From Pseudomonas gingeri (GTDB lineage Bacteria; Pseudomonadota; Gammaproteobacteria; Pseudomonadales; Pseudomonadaceae): a stretch of 64,000 bases of DNA. Positions within the stretch are counted from its first letter, which is position 1. Every line of letters starts with the position of its first letter. The notes beneath the pieces are model-generated. The model was not told the origin of the DNA. It was given only the letters and a program-made list of their open reading frames with translations, and searched no databases. The position numbers and the translations under genes are program-made. Positions 41,321 through 50,601 of the stretch are shown here, in pieces. The stretch is taken from positions 62,001 to 126,000 of the forward strand of contig NZ_JACAOS010000002.1 of NCBI RefSeq assembly GCF_013386165.1. Direction: 5' to 3'.

Positions 41321-43267
41321 TCAGGCGTTAGCCGCTGATTTCGGGGGGCGTCGGGTCCTTGTTGTCTTGGCTCCCGTGGCCTTGCGTTTCTTCTTCCAGG
41401 GCGCGGCACCTTTTCCCGCCATCCCGGCCGGCATGCTGATCTGCAACTTCAATTCGACACAGCGTCCCACTTGCTTGCTCATCCATGCCGCCTGCTTGGC
41501 AACGAACTCTTCCAGGCTCATCTCGCCGCTTTGCACCATGTCCAGCGCCTGCTCCCAGATCGCCGTGGTACCCGGGTCGGCAATCGCCCGCGGTACCGCA
41601 TCGATCAGGCTGAAGGCCGCGGGGGTCGCGGACAGGCTTTTCCCGTGCTTGACCAGGTAGCTGCGATCGAGCAAGCCCTGGATGATGCCGGCGCGGGTGG
41701 CTTCGGTGCCGATGCCGGTGGTGTCCTTGAGTTTCTGTTTGAGGCGCGGGTCCTCTACGTACTTGGCGACGTTTTTCATCGCCTTGATCAGGTCGCCTTC
41801 GGTGAACGGTTTTGGCGGCTGGGTCCAGAGGTCCTTGAGATCGATCCGGCTCACCGCGCATTCGGTGCCCTCGCGCAACGCCGGCAAGGCCTGGGGCTCG
41901 GGGGCTTCGCGACCCTTGGCCGGCGCCAGCGCTTCCGGCAAGGCCCGTTTCCAGCCTGGCTCGACGATCTGTTTGCCCACGGCCCGCAGTGCCTGCGCTG
42001 CACAATCGAAATCGGCCTGGGTCCGGTCGTATTCGTGATTGGGCAGGAACTGCGCCAGGTAACGGGCACGAATCAGGCTGTAGACGGCGCGCGGTTTGCC
42101 TTGCAAGCGCTCGAGGCTGGCGCCCGTGCCCGTCGGGATAATGCCGTGGTGGGCAGTGACCTTGGCATCGTTCCAGGCCCGTGAGCGGCGCGTCGGATCG
42201 AGATACGGCGCCAGTTTTTCCAGGCTCGGGTCGGCCCGCTCCAGTGCCGCCAGTATCCGACTCGCGTCAGCGTGCTGACTCAGGGGCAGAAAGCCGCAAT
42301 CGCTGCGCGGGTAGGTGATGACCTTGTGGGTTTCATACAGCGATTGGGCAATATCCAGTGTCTCCTGGGCGCCCAGTCCGAGCCTTTTCGAACAGACTTC
42401 CTGCAAGGTGCCGAGATCGAAGGGCAGGGGCGCCGCCTCGCGAATCCGCTCGGTCTTGAGCTTCACCACCCTGGCGCTGGACGCCGCGCCCATATCGCTC
42501 GCGGCCTGTTGCGCGAGGGTCTGGTTGAGGCAGCGGTCCTGATCGTCACAGGCGTCCTGCGGCGCGCGCCATTGCGCGATGAAGGGCTGGCCGTCGTGCA
42601 GCAGGTGGACGTCGATCGCCCAGAAGGCCACGGGCACGAAGTCGGCGATACTGCGGTCGCGGTCCACCACCAGGCGCAAGGTCGGGGTTTGCACGCGGCC
42701 CACCGGCAGCACGCCCTGGTAACCGGACTGGCGGCCGAGCAGGGTGAACAGGCGGCTCATGTTCATGCCGATCAGCCAGTCGGCCCGGGAGCGCCCCAGG
42801 GCCGAATGATAGAGCGAAAAGGTTTCGCCGCCGGGCTTGAGCGCCGCCAGTGCCTTGCGGATCGAGGCGTCGTCGAGCGCCGACAGCCAGAGCCGCTGGA
42901 TCGACCCGCGATAGCGACAATGCTCCACCAGCTCCCGGGCGATCATTTCCCCTTCGCGGTCGGCGTCGGTGGCAATCACCAGTTCCGAGGCCTCGCCCAG
43001 CAGGCGCTTGACCGCCTTGTACTGGCTGGCGGTCTTGGGCTTGACCTGCATCTTCCATTTTTCCGGAACGATGGGCAGGTCGGCCAGCACCCAGCGCTTA
43101 TAGCGGGCATCGTAGGCATCCGGCGGGGCGGTTTCCAGCAAGTGACCGATGCACCAGGTCACGGTGGTGTTCGGGCCCACCCAGCAGCCGTCGCCACGGC
43201 GCGTGGCACCGAGTACGGCAGCAATGTCTTTGGCCTGGGAGGGCTTCTCGCAGAGGAACAACCGCAT
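41321..43267 (-). CDS. topB: DNA topoisomerase III
   Basis: 648 residues from MRLFLCEKPSQAKDIAAVLG (an ATG 6 nt earlier is possible). The TOPRIM motif VIATDADREGEMIA and the active-site tyrosine in KVITYPRSDCG are intact, followed by GIGTEATRAGIIQGL. The C-terminus is short and basic (KKRKATGAKTTRTRRPP). A type IA enzyme that unlinks single-strand connections in replication and recombination intermediates. A 46-bp palindrome with a LexA-like core lies 58-103 nt upstream. Confidence 0.95.
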   Translation of the reverse strand: MRLFLCEKPSQAKDIAAVLGATRRGDGCWVGPNTTVTWCIGHLLETAPPDAYDARYKRWVLADLPIVPEKWKMQVKPKTASQYKAVKRLLGEASELVIATDADREGEMIARELVEHCRYRGSIQRLWLSALDDASIRKALAALKPGGETFSLYHSALGRSRADWLIGMNMSRLFTLLGRQSGYQGVLPVGRVQTPTLRLVVDRDRSIADFVPVAFWAIDVHLLHDGQPFIAQWRAPQDACDDQDRCLNQTLAQQAASDMGAASSARVVKLKTERIREAAPLPFDLGTLQEVCSKRLGLGAQETLDIAQSLYETHKVITYPRSDCGFLPLSQHADASRILAALERADPSLEKLAPYLDPTRRSRAWNDAKVTAHHGIIPTGTGASLERLQGKPRAVYSLIRARYLAQFLPNHEYDRTQADFDCAAQALRAVGKQIVEPGWKRALPEALAPAKGREAPEPQALPALREGTECAVSRIDLKDLWTQPPKPFTEGDLIKAMKNVAKYVEDPRLKQKLKDTTGIGTEATRAGIIQGLLDRSYLVKHGKSLSATPAAFSLIDAVPRAIADPGTTAIWEQALDMVQSGEMSLEEFVAKQAAWMSKQVGRCVELKLQISMPAGMAGKGAAPWKKKRKATGAKTTRTRRPPKSAANA

Positions 43268-43324
43268 AACCACCTTGTTTCATCAGTACCTGGCAAGTGC
43301 TACAGGATGCTCAGTGTTGGCGCG

Positions 43325-43370
43325 TCGGGCAATCTTTATCTGTATGAATATACAGCTAAAGATTGCCCGA
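43325..43370. repeat. 46-bp near-perfect palindrome with LexA-like core
   Basis: Outer arms TCGGGCAATCTTTA and TAAAGATTGCCCGA are perfect inverted repeats. The core CTGTAT-GAAT-ATACAG (43340-43355) is itself palindromic and has the CTG-N10-CAG form of a gammaproteobacterial LexA box. One position per side (T/C) breaks the symmetry. It may be an operator for topB or a strong RNA hairpin. Confidence 0.7.
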
Positions 43371-43548
43371 TAGATCCGGGGCTTTTTATTGTCACAATAA
43401 TTGAATCAATGATTCTCTATTTAGGGTGATTGTTCCTTTTTTGTCGATACCCTAAAGTCCATTCCAAGCCGGCAGCACATACGTCCAAGCGCAGAGCGCG
43501 TCGAGCTACCAGACTACCCAGATCTTCGACAGCCAAAAGGAACTCGTC

Positions 43549-44193
43549 ATGTCTATCCGTGAACTGCTCAACCCAACCAACTCCACCCTGATCCTGATCG
43601 ACCACCAGCCGCAGATGTCTTTCGGCGTGCAATCGATCGACCGTCAGACCCTGAAGAACAACACCGTGGGCTTGGCCAAGGCAGCAAAGATCTTCAACGT
43701 GCCGACGATCTACACCTCGGTGGAAACCAAGAGCTTCAGCGGTTATATCTGGCCTGAGCTGCTGGCGGTCAATCCCGGCGCAGAACCCATCGAGCGCACC
43801 TCGATGAACTCCTGGGAAGACAAGAAGCTCGTCGAGGCGGTGAAGGCCACCGGTCGCAAGAAGCTGATCATGGCCGCCCTGTGGACCGAGGTCTGCCTGA
43901 ACTTCCCGGCCCTGGAAGCCATGGCCGAAGGTTTTGAGGTGTACATCGTCACCGACGCGTCCGGCGGCACCACCCAGGAGGCCCACGACATGTCCGTGCA
44001 ACGGATGATCCAGGCTGGCGCCGTTCCGGTGACCTGGCAACAGGTCCTGCTCGAATTCCAGCGTGACTGGGCCCACAAGGAAACCTACGACGCGGTGATG
44101 GATCTGGTGCGTGAGCACAGCGGCGCCTACGGCATGGGGGTGGACTATGCCTACACCATGGTTCACAACGCACCGCAACGCCAAGCCAAGTAG
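43549..44193 (+). CDS. YcaC-like isochorismatase-family hydrolase
   Basis: 214 residues with a good ribosome site. Asp in LIDHQPQMSFGV, a conserved lysine region (TGRKKLIMA) and Cys in WTEVCLNFPAL form the usual D-K-C triad of cysteine hydrolases. YcaC-type proteins are octameric and of unknown substrate. First gene of a plus-strand run with DoxX, an ABM-domain protein and an amidohydrolase, which may degrade one small molecule. Confidence 0.85.
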   Translation: MSIRELLNPTNSTLILIDHQPQMSFGVQSIDRQTLKNNTVGLAKAAKIFNVPTIYTSVETKSFSGYIWPELLAVNPGAEPIERTSMNSWEDKKLVEAVKATGRKKLIMAALWTEVCLNFPALEAMAEGFEVYIVTDASGGTTQEAHDMSVQRMIQAGAVPVTWQQVLLEFQRDWAHKETYDAVMDLVREHSGAYGMGVDYAYTMVHNAPQRQAK

Positions 44194-44262
44194 TGAAGTG
44201 AGTCGGGCGCGCCGGTCGCGCCCGACGCCTCATTTCCTCGAGCCCTCCCTGGGAGACCTGAC

Positions 44263-44697
44263 ATGGTCGCTAGTCCCTTGTTGTCCTCTCGCATTTCGGC
44301 TGACTGGGCACTGCTCTGGTTACGCCTGGCCGGTTCGGCCTTGTTGTTGCGGGTTCATGGCTTGCCCAAGCTGCTGGACTTTCAGCACCAACTGACATTG
44401 ATCGAAGACCCTTTCGGCCTGGGGGCGCACCTGACCCTGAGCCTGGCGATTTTTGCCGAAGTGTTGTGTCCGCTGTTGATCATCCTCGGTCTGCTGACGC
44501 GCCTGGCCACATTGCCGCTACTCTTCCTGCTGCTGGTTTCGCTGGTCTGGGTGCACCCTGAGTGGAGCCTGGCCGAAGGGCAGTTCGCCTGGTTGCTGGT
44601 GATTGTCTTCTTCGCCCTGCTGATCGGCGGTTCCGGAAGCATCGCCCTGGACCGGCGTTTCCCATTGTTCGCCCGCCTGGGGAGTCAACGTCCATGA
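44263..44697 (+). CDS. DoxX family membrane protein
   Basis: 144 residues with four membrane segments. LLLRVHGLPKLLDF, then a segment including AEVLCPLLIILGLLTRLATL are DoxX-family features. DoxX proteins often accompany redox or quinone chemistry. It overlaps the next gene by 4 nt. Confidence 0.8.
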   Translation: MVASPLLSSRISADWALLWLRLAGSALLLRVHGLPKLLDFQHQLTLIEDPFGLGAHLTLSLAIFAEVLCPLLIILGLLTRLATLPLLFLLLVSLVWVHPEWSLAEGQFAWLLVIVFFALLIGGSGSIALDRRFPLFARLGSQRP

Positions 44698-45269
44698 ATA
44701 TCGAATTATTGGATGGCGTGGTGACCTTGCTGGTCCGCCATCGGATCAAGAAGGGCCAGGACCAGGCCTATGAAACCTGGCTACGTCGCACCATCGCCAT
44801 GGCTCGCAGCTATCCTGGGCACCTTGGCATTGATGTGGTGCGTGGGCACAGCCACGGACAAACGCTGTTTACCAGCGTGCTGCGTTTCGCGTCTACCGAA
44901 CAACTGCAACACTGGCTGGACTCCAATGACCGGCGTGAGTTGGTGGAGGAGGCCCAGCCGATGCTGGCCGACGGCGACCAGACCGAGATCAACGCCGACC
45001 GCGAGTTCTGGTTCACGCCGGCCGAAGTCGGCTCGCCAGCCCCGGTGCCGCGCTGGAAACAGGCTTGCGTGACCTTTCTGGTGATCATGCCGCTGATTTT
45101 TCTGGTGCCTATGGTGTGGCGCCCGGTGTTCACCCTGTGGCCCTGGCTGGGTGGCTACGTGCAATCCAACGTGTTGATCACCATGAGCATTGTCGGGTTG
45201 GTGGTCTATGTGTTCATGCCCCGTGCGACCCGCCTGTTCAGCCGCTGGCTGCAACCGGCAAACCACTGA
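44694..45269 (+). CDS. ABM-domain protein with two membrane segments
   Basis: 191 residues. The N-terminal 100 residues are an antibiotic-biosynthesis-monooxygenase ferredoxin-like domain (TLLVRHRIKKGQDQAYETWL, GHLGIDVVRGHSHGQTLF). The C-terminal part has two membrane segments (CVTFLVIMPLIFLVPMVW, NVLITMSIVGLVVYVFM). This YgiN-like plus membrane form is found next to amidohydrolases and DoxX in Pseudomonas. Enzymatic activity is uncertain. Confidence 0.75.
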   Translation: MNIELLDGVVTLLVRHRIKKGQDQAYETWLRRTIAMARSYPGHLGIDVVRGHSHGQTLFTSVLRFASTEQLQHWLDSNDRRELVEEAQPMLADGDQTEINADREFWFTPAEVGSPAPVPRWKQACVTFLVIMPLIFLVPMVWRPVFTLWPWLGGYVQSNVLITMSIVGLVVYVFMPRATRLFSRWLQPANH

Positions 45270-45310
45270 TTTCGCTGACCGCTACATTCCGTCAAGCAAG
45301 GAGAACTGAT

Positions 45311-47158
45311 ATGAGCAATGTGATCGCTGACCTGATTCTGCACAACGGCCGTCTGCACACCGTCGACCGGGCTCAACCCAAGGCCACTGCGGTGGCGATC
45401 AAGGACGGTCGTTTTATCGCCGTGGGTAACGACGGTGAGGCCATGGCCTTGCGCGGTAGCGCCACGAAGGTGATCGACCTCAAGGGCCGCACCGTCATCC
45501 CCGGGCTCAACGACTCGCACCTGCACCTGATCCGTGGTGGCCTGAACTACAACTTGGAACTGCGCTGGGAAGGCGTGCCCTCCCTGGTGGATGCACTGCG
45601 CCTGCTCAAGGACCAGGCCGAGCGCACCCCGGCGCCGCAATGGGTGCGGGTGGTGGGTGGCTGGAACGAATTCCAGTTCGCCGAAAAACGCATGCCGACC
45701 CTGGAAGAACTGAACAAGGCGGCGCCGGACACCCCGGTGTTTGTCCTGCACCTGTATGACCGTGCCTTGCTCAACCGTGCGGCGCTGCGGGTGGTGGGCT
45801 ACAACCGCGATACGCCGAACCCGCCGGGTGGCGAGATTGTCCGCGATGCCAAGGGCGAGCCGACCGGTATGCTGGTTGCCCGGCCCAACGCGATGATCCT
45901 CTACTCGACCCTGGCCAAGGGGCCGAAGCTGCCGCTGGAGTATCAGGTCAACTCGACCCGCCAGTTCATGCGTGAACTCAATCGCCTGGGCGTCACTAGC
46001 GCCATCGATGCCGGCGGCGGTTTCCAGAATTATCCAGACGACTATGCGGTCATCAACGAACTGGCGGCCAAGCAGCAACTGACCGTCCGGATCGCCTACA
46101 ACCTGTTTACCCAGAAGCCCAAGGAAGAGCTGGCGGATTTCAAGAACTGGACCAGCAAGGTGACCTACGGCCAGGGCGACGACTTCCTGCGGCACAACGG
46201 GGCAGGGGAGATGCTGGTGTTCTCGGCGGCGGATTTCGAAGACTTCCTCGAGCCGCGTCCGGACCTGCCGCAGACCATGGAAGAGGAGCTGGAGCCGGTG
46301 GTCCGCCATCTGGTGGAGCAACGCTGGCCATTCCGCCTGCACGCGACCTATGACGAATCCATTTCGCGGATGCTGGATGTCTTCGAGAAGGTCAACCGGG
46401 ATATTCCCTTCAATGGTCTGCCGTGGTTTTTCGATCACTGCGAAACCATCACGCCAAAAAACATCGAGCGGGTACGGGCGCTGGGCGGCGGTATTGCCAT
46501 TCAGGACCGCATGGCCTTCCAGGGCGAATACTTCGTCGAGCGTTATGGCGCCAAGGCAGCCGAAGCGACACCGCCGATCAAGCGCATGCTGGCCGAGGGC
46601 GTGCCGGTGGGTGCCGGTACCGATGCGACCCGAGTGTCGAGCTACAACCCCTGGACCTCGCTGTACTGGATGGTCAGTGGGCGTACCGTCGGTGGGCTTG
46701 AGCTCTACCCGGAGGGCTTGCCACGGGAAACCGCGCTGGAGCTGTACACCCATGGCAGCGCCTGGTTTTCTTCGGAGCAGGGCAAGAAAGGCCAGATCAA
46801 GGTCGGGCAACTGGCCGACCTGGTGGCGCTGTCGGCGGACTATTTCAGCGTCGAGGCCGAGGCCATCAAGTGGATCGAATCGGTGTTGACGGTGGTCGAC
46901 GGCAAGGTGGTGCATGGGGCGGGGGATTTTGACAAGCTCGCACCGCCAACGCTGCCCGTGACCCCGGACTGGTCGCCGGTGGTCAAGGTGCCGGGGCACT
47001 GGCGGCCGAACTCGCCGTTGCAGGCCCAGGTTCACCAGTGCAGCGGTCCTTGCGGGGTGCATGCCCACGGTCATGAGCGGGCGCGGATGTCGAGTGTGCC
47101 GGTCAGTGACTTCCAGGGTTTCTGGGGTGCCTTTGGCTGTTCGTGTTTCGCGTTCTGA
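45311..47158 (+). CDS. Amidohydrolase family 3 (YtcJ-like) with Cys/His-rich tail
   Basis: 615 residues with an AAGGAG site. LKGRTVIPGLNDSHLHLIRG holds the HxH metal site, and later HATYDES, FDHCETI and VGAGTDATRVSSYNPW give further metal ligands. The last 35 residues are rich in Cys and His (CSGPCGVHAHGH...GCSCFAF), unusual for the family and possibly a metal site. It follows DoxX and ABM genes and may hydrolyse an imported amide or ester. Confidence 0.85.
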   Translation: MSNVIADLILHNGRLHTVDRAQPKATAVAIKDGRFIAVGNDGEAMALRGSATKVIDLKGRTVIPGLNDSHLHLIRGGLNYNLELRWEGVPSLVDALRLLKDQAERTPAPQWVRVVGGWNEFQFAEKRMPTLEELNKAAPDTPVFVLHLYDRALLNRAALRVVGYNRDTPNPPGGEIVRDAKGEPTGMLVARPNAMILYSTLAKGPKLPLEYQVNSTRQFMRELNRLGVTSAIDAGGGFQNYPDDYAVINELAAKQQLTVRIAYNLFTQKPKEELADFKNWTSKVTYGQGDDFLRHNGAGEMLVFSAADFEDFLEPRPDLPQTMEEELEPVVRHLVEQRWPFRLHATYDESISRMLDVFEKVNRDIPFNGLPWFFDHCETITPKNIERVRALGGGIAIQDRMAFQGEYFVERYGAKAAEATPPIKRMLAEGVPVGAGTDATRVSSYNPWTSLYWMVSGRTVGGLELYPEGLPRETALELYTHGSAWFSSEQGKKGQIKVGQLADLVALSADYFSVEAEAIKWIESVLTVVDGKVVHGAGDFDKLAPPTLPVTPDWSPVVKVPGHWRPNSPLQAQVHQCSGPCGVHAHGHERARMSSVPVSDFQGFWGAFGCSCFAF

Positions 47159-47196
47159 GTCGAATATCGGGCGGGACGTTACTGTCCCGCCCGTTT

Positions 47197-48105
47197 TCAG
47201 AAACGATCCCAGGCCGGTAGACCTTCGAATTCAGCGGCCATGTAGTCGATAAAGCAGCGGACCTTGGACGGCACGTATCGGGCGGTCGGATAGACGGCCT
47301 GGATGGTCAGGTCGGGGATGCTGAAATCGGGCAACAGCTTTACCAGATCTCCCGCAGCCAGCGCCTGCCCGAAGACAAAGGTCGGGCCGTAGGCAATACC
47401 CAGTCCCGCCAATGTCGCCGCCAGCAGCATATGCATGTTGTTGGCGTGCATGCGCAGCGGCCCGTCGATCAGATGGGGTTGTCGTTGTGAGTCGTTCAAG
47501 GTCCAGGCGCCGCTGGAGACAGCTTCGCTGAAGGCCAGGCGCGGGGTGTTGCGCAGGTCTTCGGGGCGCAACGGCATACCTTCACGCTGCAGGAATGCCG
47601 GGGCTGCGCAGAGCACCATCCGGCAGGGCGCCAGCGCTCGGGCAATCAGTTGCGAATCCGGCAGGCGACCGATGCGGATGGCGATGTCGATACCGGCGGT
47701 ATGCAAGTCCACATAACGATCGTCGAGCACGATTTCGGTATCGAGCTGCGGGTGTTCGGCCATGAACCGCGCCAGCGGTTGTGCCAGGTGCAGGGAACCG
47801 AAGGTCACCGGCGCGCAAATGCGCAATTTCCCGTGCAGGGCATGCTGGGTATCGCTGGCTTCCCGGTCGGCTTCCTCAAGGGCTTCGAGAATTCGCTGGC
47901 AACGAGCGTGGTAGGCCCGACCGGCCTCGGTCAGGCTCAGGCTGCGGGTGCTGCGCTGGATCAGCCGCACACTCAACTCGGCTTCCAGGGCGCTGAGGTA
48001 CTTGCCGGCCATGGACGCCGACAGCCCGAAACGGCGACCCGCGGCCACCAGACTGCCGGCTTCGACCGCAGCGCTGAACACCTTGAGGCTCATGAAACGG
48101 TCCAT
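47197..48105 (-). CDS. LysR-family transcriptional regulator 1
   Basis: 302 residues. N-terminal helix-turn-helix (MDRFMSLKVFSAAVEAGSLV, AGRRFGLSASMAGKYLSALE) and a C-terminal substrate-binding fold ending RCFIDYMAAEFEGLPAW. It faces the alpha/beta hydrolase gene at 48219 across 113 nt, so it probably controls that gene or the upstream amidohydrolase operon. Confidence 0.9.
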   Translation of the reverse strand: MDRFMSLKVFSAAVEAGSLVAAGRRFGLSASMAGKYLSALEAELSVRLIQRSTRSLSLTEAGRAYHARCQRILEALEEADREASDTQHALHGKLRICAPVTFGSLHLAQPLARFMAEHPQLDTEIVLDDRYVDLHTAGIDIAIRIGRLPDSQLIARALAPCRMVLCAAPAFLQREGMPLRPEDLRNTPRLAFSEAVSSGAWTLNDSQRQPHLIDGPLRMHANNMHMLLAATLAGLGIAYGPTFVFGQALAAGDLVKLLPDFSIPDLTIQAVYPTARYVPSKVRCFIDYMAAEFEGLPAWDRF

Positions 48106-48218
48106 ATGGCACTCCAGTCGATAGCCTGGTGATTGGCTGATAATAGAAATAACCGGATTATCGCTTTATTTGCCTTGATCTACGATCGCCTCCAGACATT
48201 CAGTCTCTGGAGATCGAT

Positions 48219-49001
48219 ATGAAAGTAGTTTCCAACGGTATTCAACTCGAAGTCAGCGATCGCGGTGCCAGTTCGCCGGCCCTGGTGTTCCTGCACTACT
48301 GGGGCGGTTCGTCACGCACCTGGGACGACGTGCGCGCGGCGCTGCCCAGCCATTACCGCAGCATCGCCCATGACCATCGCGGCTGGGGCGATTCGCAAGG
48401 GCCTACCAGCGGTTATGCCCTGGCCGATTTTGTCGACGATACCCTGGCGGTGATTACCGCATTGAACCTCGGCAGCTACGTGCTGATCGGTCATTCCATG
48501 GGCGGCAAGATCGCGCAACTGTTCGCCTCGCGGCGTCCGGCCGGTTTGATCGGCTTGGTGCTGGTGGCGCCATCGCCGCCCGGGCCGCTGCGGCTCCCGG
48601 CCGAGGTGCAGGCAGCCATGGAGACGGCTTATGAGTCACGTGAGTCAGTGGCGATGGCTATCGAGCATATGCTGACGGCGAAGCCCTTGAGCCTGAAGCA
48701 TCACGAACAGGTGATCGAGGACAGCCTGCGTGGCGCACCGCAAGCCAAGGCGGCCTGGCCCTGTTCGACCAGCCGCGAGGACATCACGGCAGAAGTAGCG
48801 GCGATCGAGGTGCCGACCCTGGTGATCGCCGGTGAGCGGGACCGGGTCGATCCCGTTGAGGTATTACGGGCCGAAGTACTCTCGCGGATTCCCCAGGCCA
48901 CCTTGTATGAGCTGGCCGGTACCGGGCATCTGTCGCCGCTGGAGTCGGCGGATGAAGTCGCCGGGGCTATCCAGCGTTTTGTCGAAGGACTTGGCCGCTG
49001 A
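48219..49001 (+). CDS. Alpha/beta hydrolase
   Basis: 260 residues. The nucleophile elbow GHSMGG (Ser93), the oxyanion region FLHYWGGSSRTW (with HYWG in place of HGWG) and the C-terminal catalytic histidine in GTGHLSPLESADEV are present. Esterase, lactonase or haloperoxidase-type activity is possible. Divergent from LysR 1. Confidence 0.85.
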   Translation: MKVVSNGIQLEVSDRGASSPALVFLHYWGGSSRTWDDVRAALPSHYRSIAHDHRGWGDSQGPTSGYALADFVDDTLAVITALNLGSYVLIGHSMGGKIAQLFASRRPAGLIGLVLVAPSPPGPLRLPAEVQAAMETAYESRESVAMAIEHMLTAKPLSLKHHEQVIEDSLRGAPQAKAAWPCSTSREDITAEVAAIEVPTLVIAGERDRVDPVEVLRAEVLSRIPQATLYELAGTGHLSPLESADEVAGAIQRFVEGLGR

Positions 49002-49008
49002 TGCCCCC

Positions 49009-50601
49009 TCAATGTGCATCGGGCGAGGCTGCCGCAGCCGGCGGCGGTTTGACTTTGTGCATCAGTGGGACCATCGCCGCCGCGATGATGAAGCAGACCA
49101 TGATCACCAGGAAGGTGTCGGCATAACTCTGGGTCTGCGCCTCGCGGTAGGTCAGTTGCCAGAGTTGTTGCAGGCTGGCAGTGGTCCCTTCGCTACCCGT
49201 CTGGCCGAGGTTGGCGAAGTTGCCGCCGACCGTGGTCATCCACTGGTTCAACGCTTCGTTGGTGCTGTTCAGATGCTCGGCCAACCGACTGAAATGCAGG
49301 TTGGTCCGATCATTGAGAATCGTCGCACAAGCCGCGATACCAATGGCGCCGCCCAGGTTGCGCATCAGGTTGAACAGGCCTGAAGCCTGCTTCAGTCGCG
49401 CAGGGGCCAGGGCGCCGAGGGTCAGGGTCACGGTGGGTGGCACGGCGAATTGCTGGGCCATGCCCCGCAGTGCCTGGGGCAGCATCAGTTCCTTGCCGCC
49501 CCAGTCATGGGTCAGCGGTGAGAAGTCCCACATCGACACGGCAAACAGCCCCAGCCCGACCATCATCAACCAGCGCAGATCGACCCGGTTGGCAAAGAAC
49601 GCGTACAGCGGAATCGCCGCCAACTGGAACAGGCCGGTGGAGAAGATCGCCAGGCCGATGTCCAGCGCGCTGTAGCCGCGCACCCGGCCGAGAAACAGCG
49701 GGGTGAGGTAAATGGTCGCGAACAGCCCGATCCCGGTGACGAAGGAGAAGAAGCAACCGAGGGCAAAATTGCGCTCCTTGAGTGCGCGCAGGTCGACCAC
49801 CGGATTGGCCACCATCAGGCTGCGACTGACAAAGGCCAGCCCGGCCAGGCCGGAAATCCAGGCGGTGGCCAGGATGGTACTGTCACTGAACCAGTTCCAA
49901 CGCGGGCCTTCTTCCAGGGTGTATTCAAGGCAGCCAAGAAACACCGCCATCAGCAGCATGCTCAGGTAGTCGGCGCCCTTGATCAGGCGCAGGTCGGGCT
50001 CATCAATCCGCACCAGCATCGGCACCATCACCGCGACAAAAATGCCGGGCACCAGGTTGATGTAGAACAACCAGTGCCAGGAGGAAATATCGGTAATCCA
50101 GCCGCCGATCACCGGGCCGAGGGTCGGTGCCAGTGAAGCGATGGCGCCGATGGTCGCAGCGGCGATGACACGCTGTTTACCGCCGAAGAACATGAACGCC
50201 GAGGTAAAGACCAGGGGGATCATCGAGCCGCCGAGGAAACCCTGCAAAGCGCGAAACGTGATCATGCTCTGGATGTTCCAGGCCACACCGCAGAGCAGGC
50301 TGGCCAGGGTGAAACCCACCGCCGAGGCACAGAATAGCCAGCGTGTGGAAAACACCCGCGACAGCCAGCCTGACAGTGGGATCACGATGATTTCGGCGAT
50401 CAGGTAGCTGGTCTGCACCCAGGCGGTTTCGTCGGTACCGGCGGACAGTCCGCCGCCGATATCACGCAATGAAGCGGAGACGATCTGGATATCCAGCAGG
50501 GCGATAAACATGCCCACGCAGAGGGTGGCGAAGGCGAACACCTTGACCGAGGTGCTCATCGACGCCGCGTCGAAAGGTTTGGCTGGGGCGCGGGTACTCA
50601 T
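49009..50601 (-). CDS. EmrB-type MFS multidrug exporter (DHA2)
   Basis: 530 residues with 14 predicted membrane segments. IALLDIQIVSASLRDIGGGL (motif D1-like) and GWLSRVFSTRWLF (motif A) plus ITFRALQGFLGGSMIPL are typical of DHA2/EmrB. It pairs with the HlyD protein at 50598 (4-nt overlap) to pump hydrophobic drugs across both membranes. No outer-membrane channel gene lies nearby. Confidence 0.9.
   Translation of the reverse strand: MSTRAPAKPFDAASMSTSVKVFAFATLCVGMFIALLDIQIVSASLRDIGGGLSAGTDETAWVQTSYLIAEIIVIPLSGWLSRVFSTRWLFCASAVGFTLASLLCGVAWNIQSMITFRALQGFLGGSMIPLVFTSAFMFFGGKQRVIAAATIGAIASLAPTLGPVIGGWITDISSWHWLFYINLVPGIFVAVMVPMLVRIDEPDLRLIKGADYLSMLLMAVFLGCLEYTLEEGPRWNWFSDSTILATAWISGLAGLAFVSRSLMVANPVVDLRALKERNFALGCFFSFVTGIGLFATIYLTPLFLGRVRGYSALDIGLAIFSTGLFQLAAIPLYAFFANRVDLRWLMMVGLGLFAVSMWDFSPLTHDWGGKELMLPQALRGMAQQFAVPPTVTLTLGALAPARLKQASGLFNLMRNLGGAIGIAACATILNDRTNLHFSRLAEHLNSTNEALNQWMTTVGGNFANLGQTGSEGTTASLQQLWQLTYREAQTQSYADTFLVIMVCFIIAAAMVPLMHKVKPPPAAAASPDAH

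Noticed and set aside
42272..43429. 385-codon plus-strand frame opposite topB
   Set aside because: Shadow of topB; composition is typical antisense and no domain is seen.
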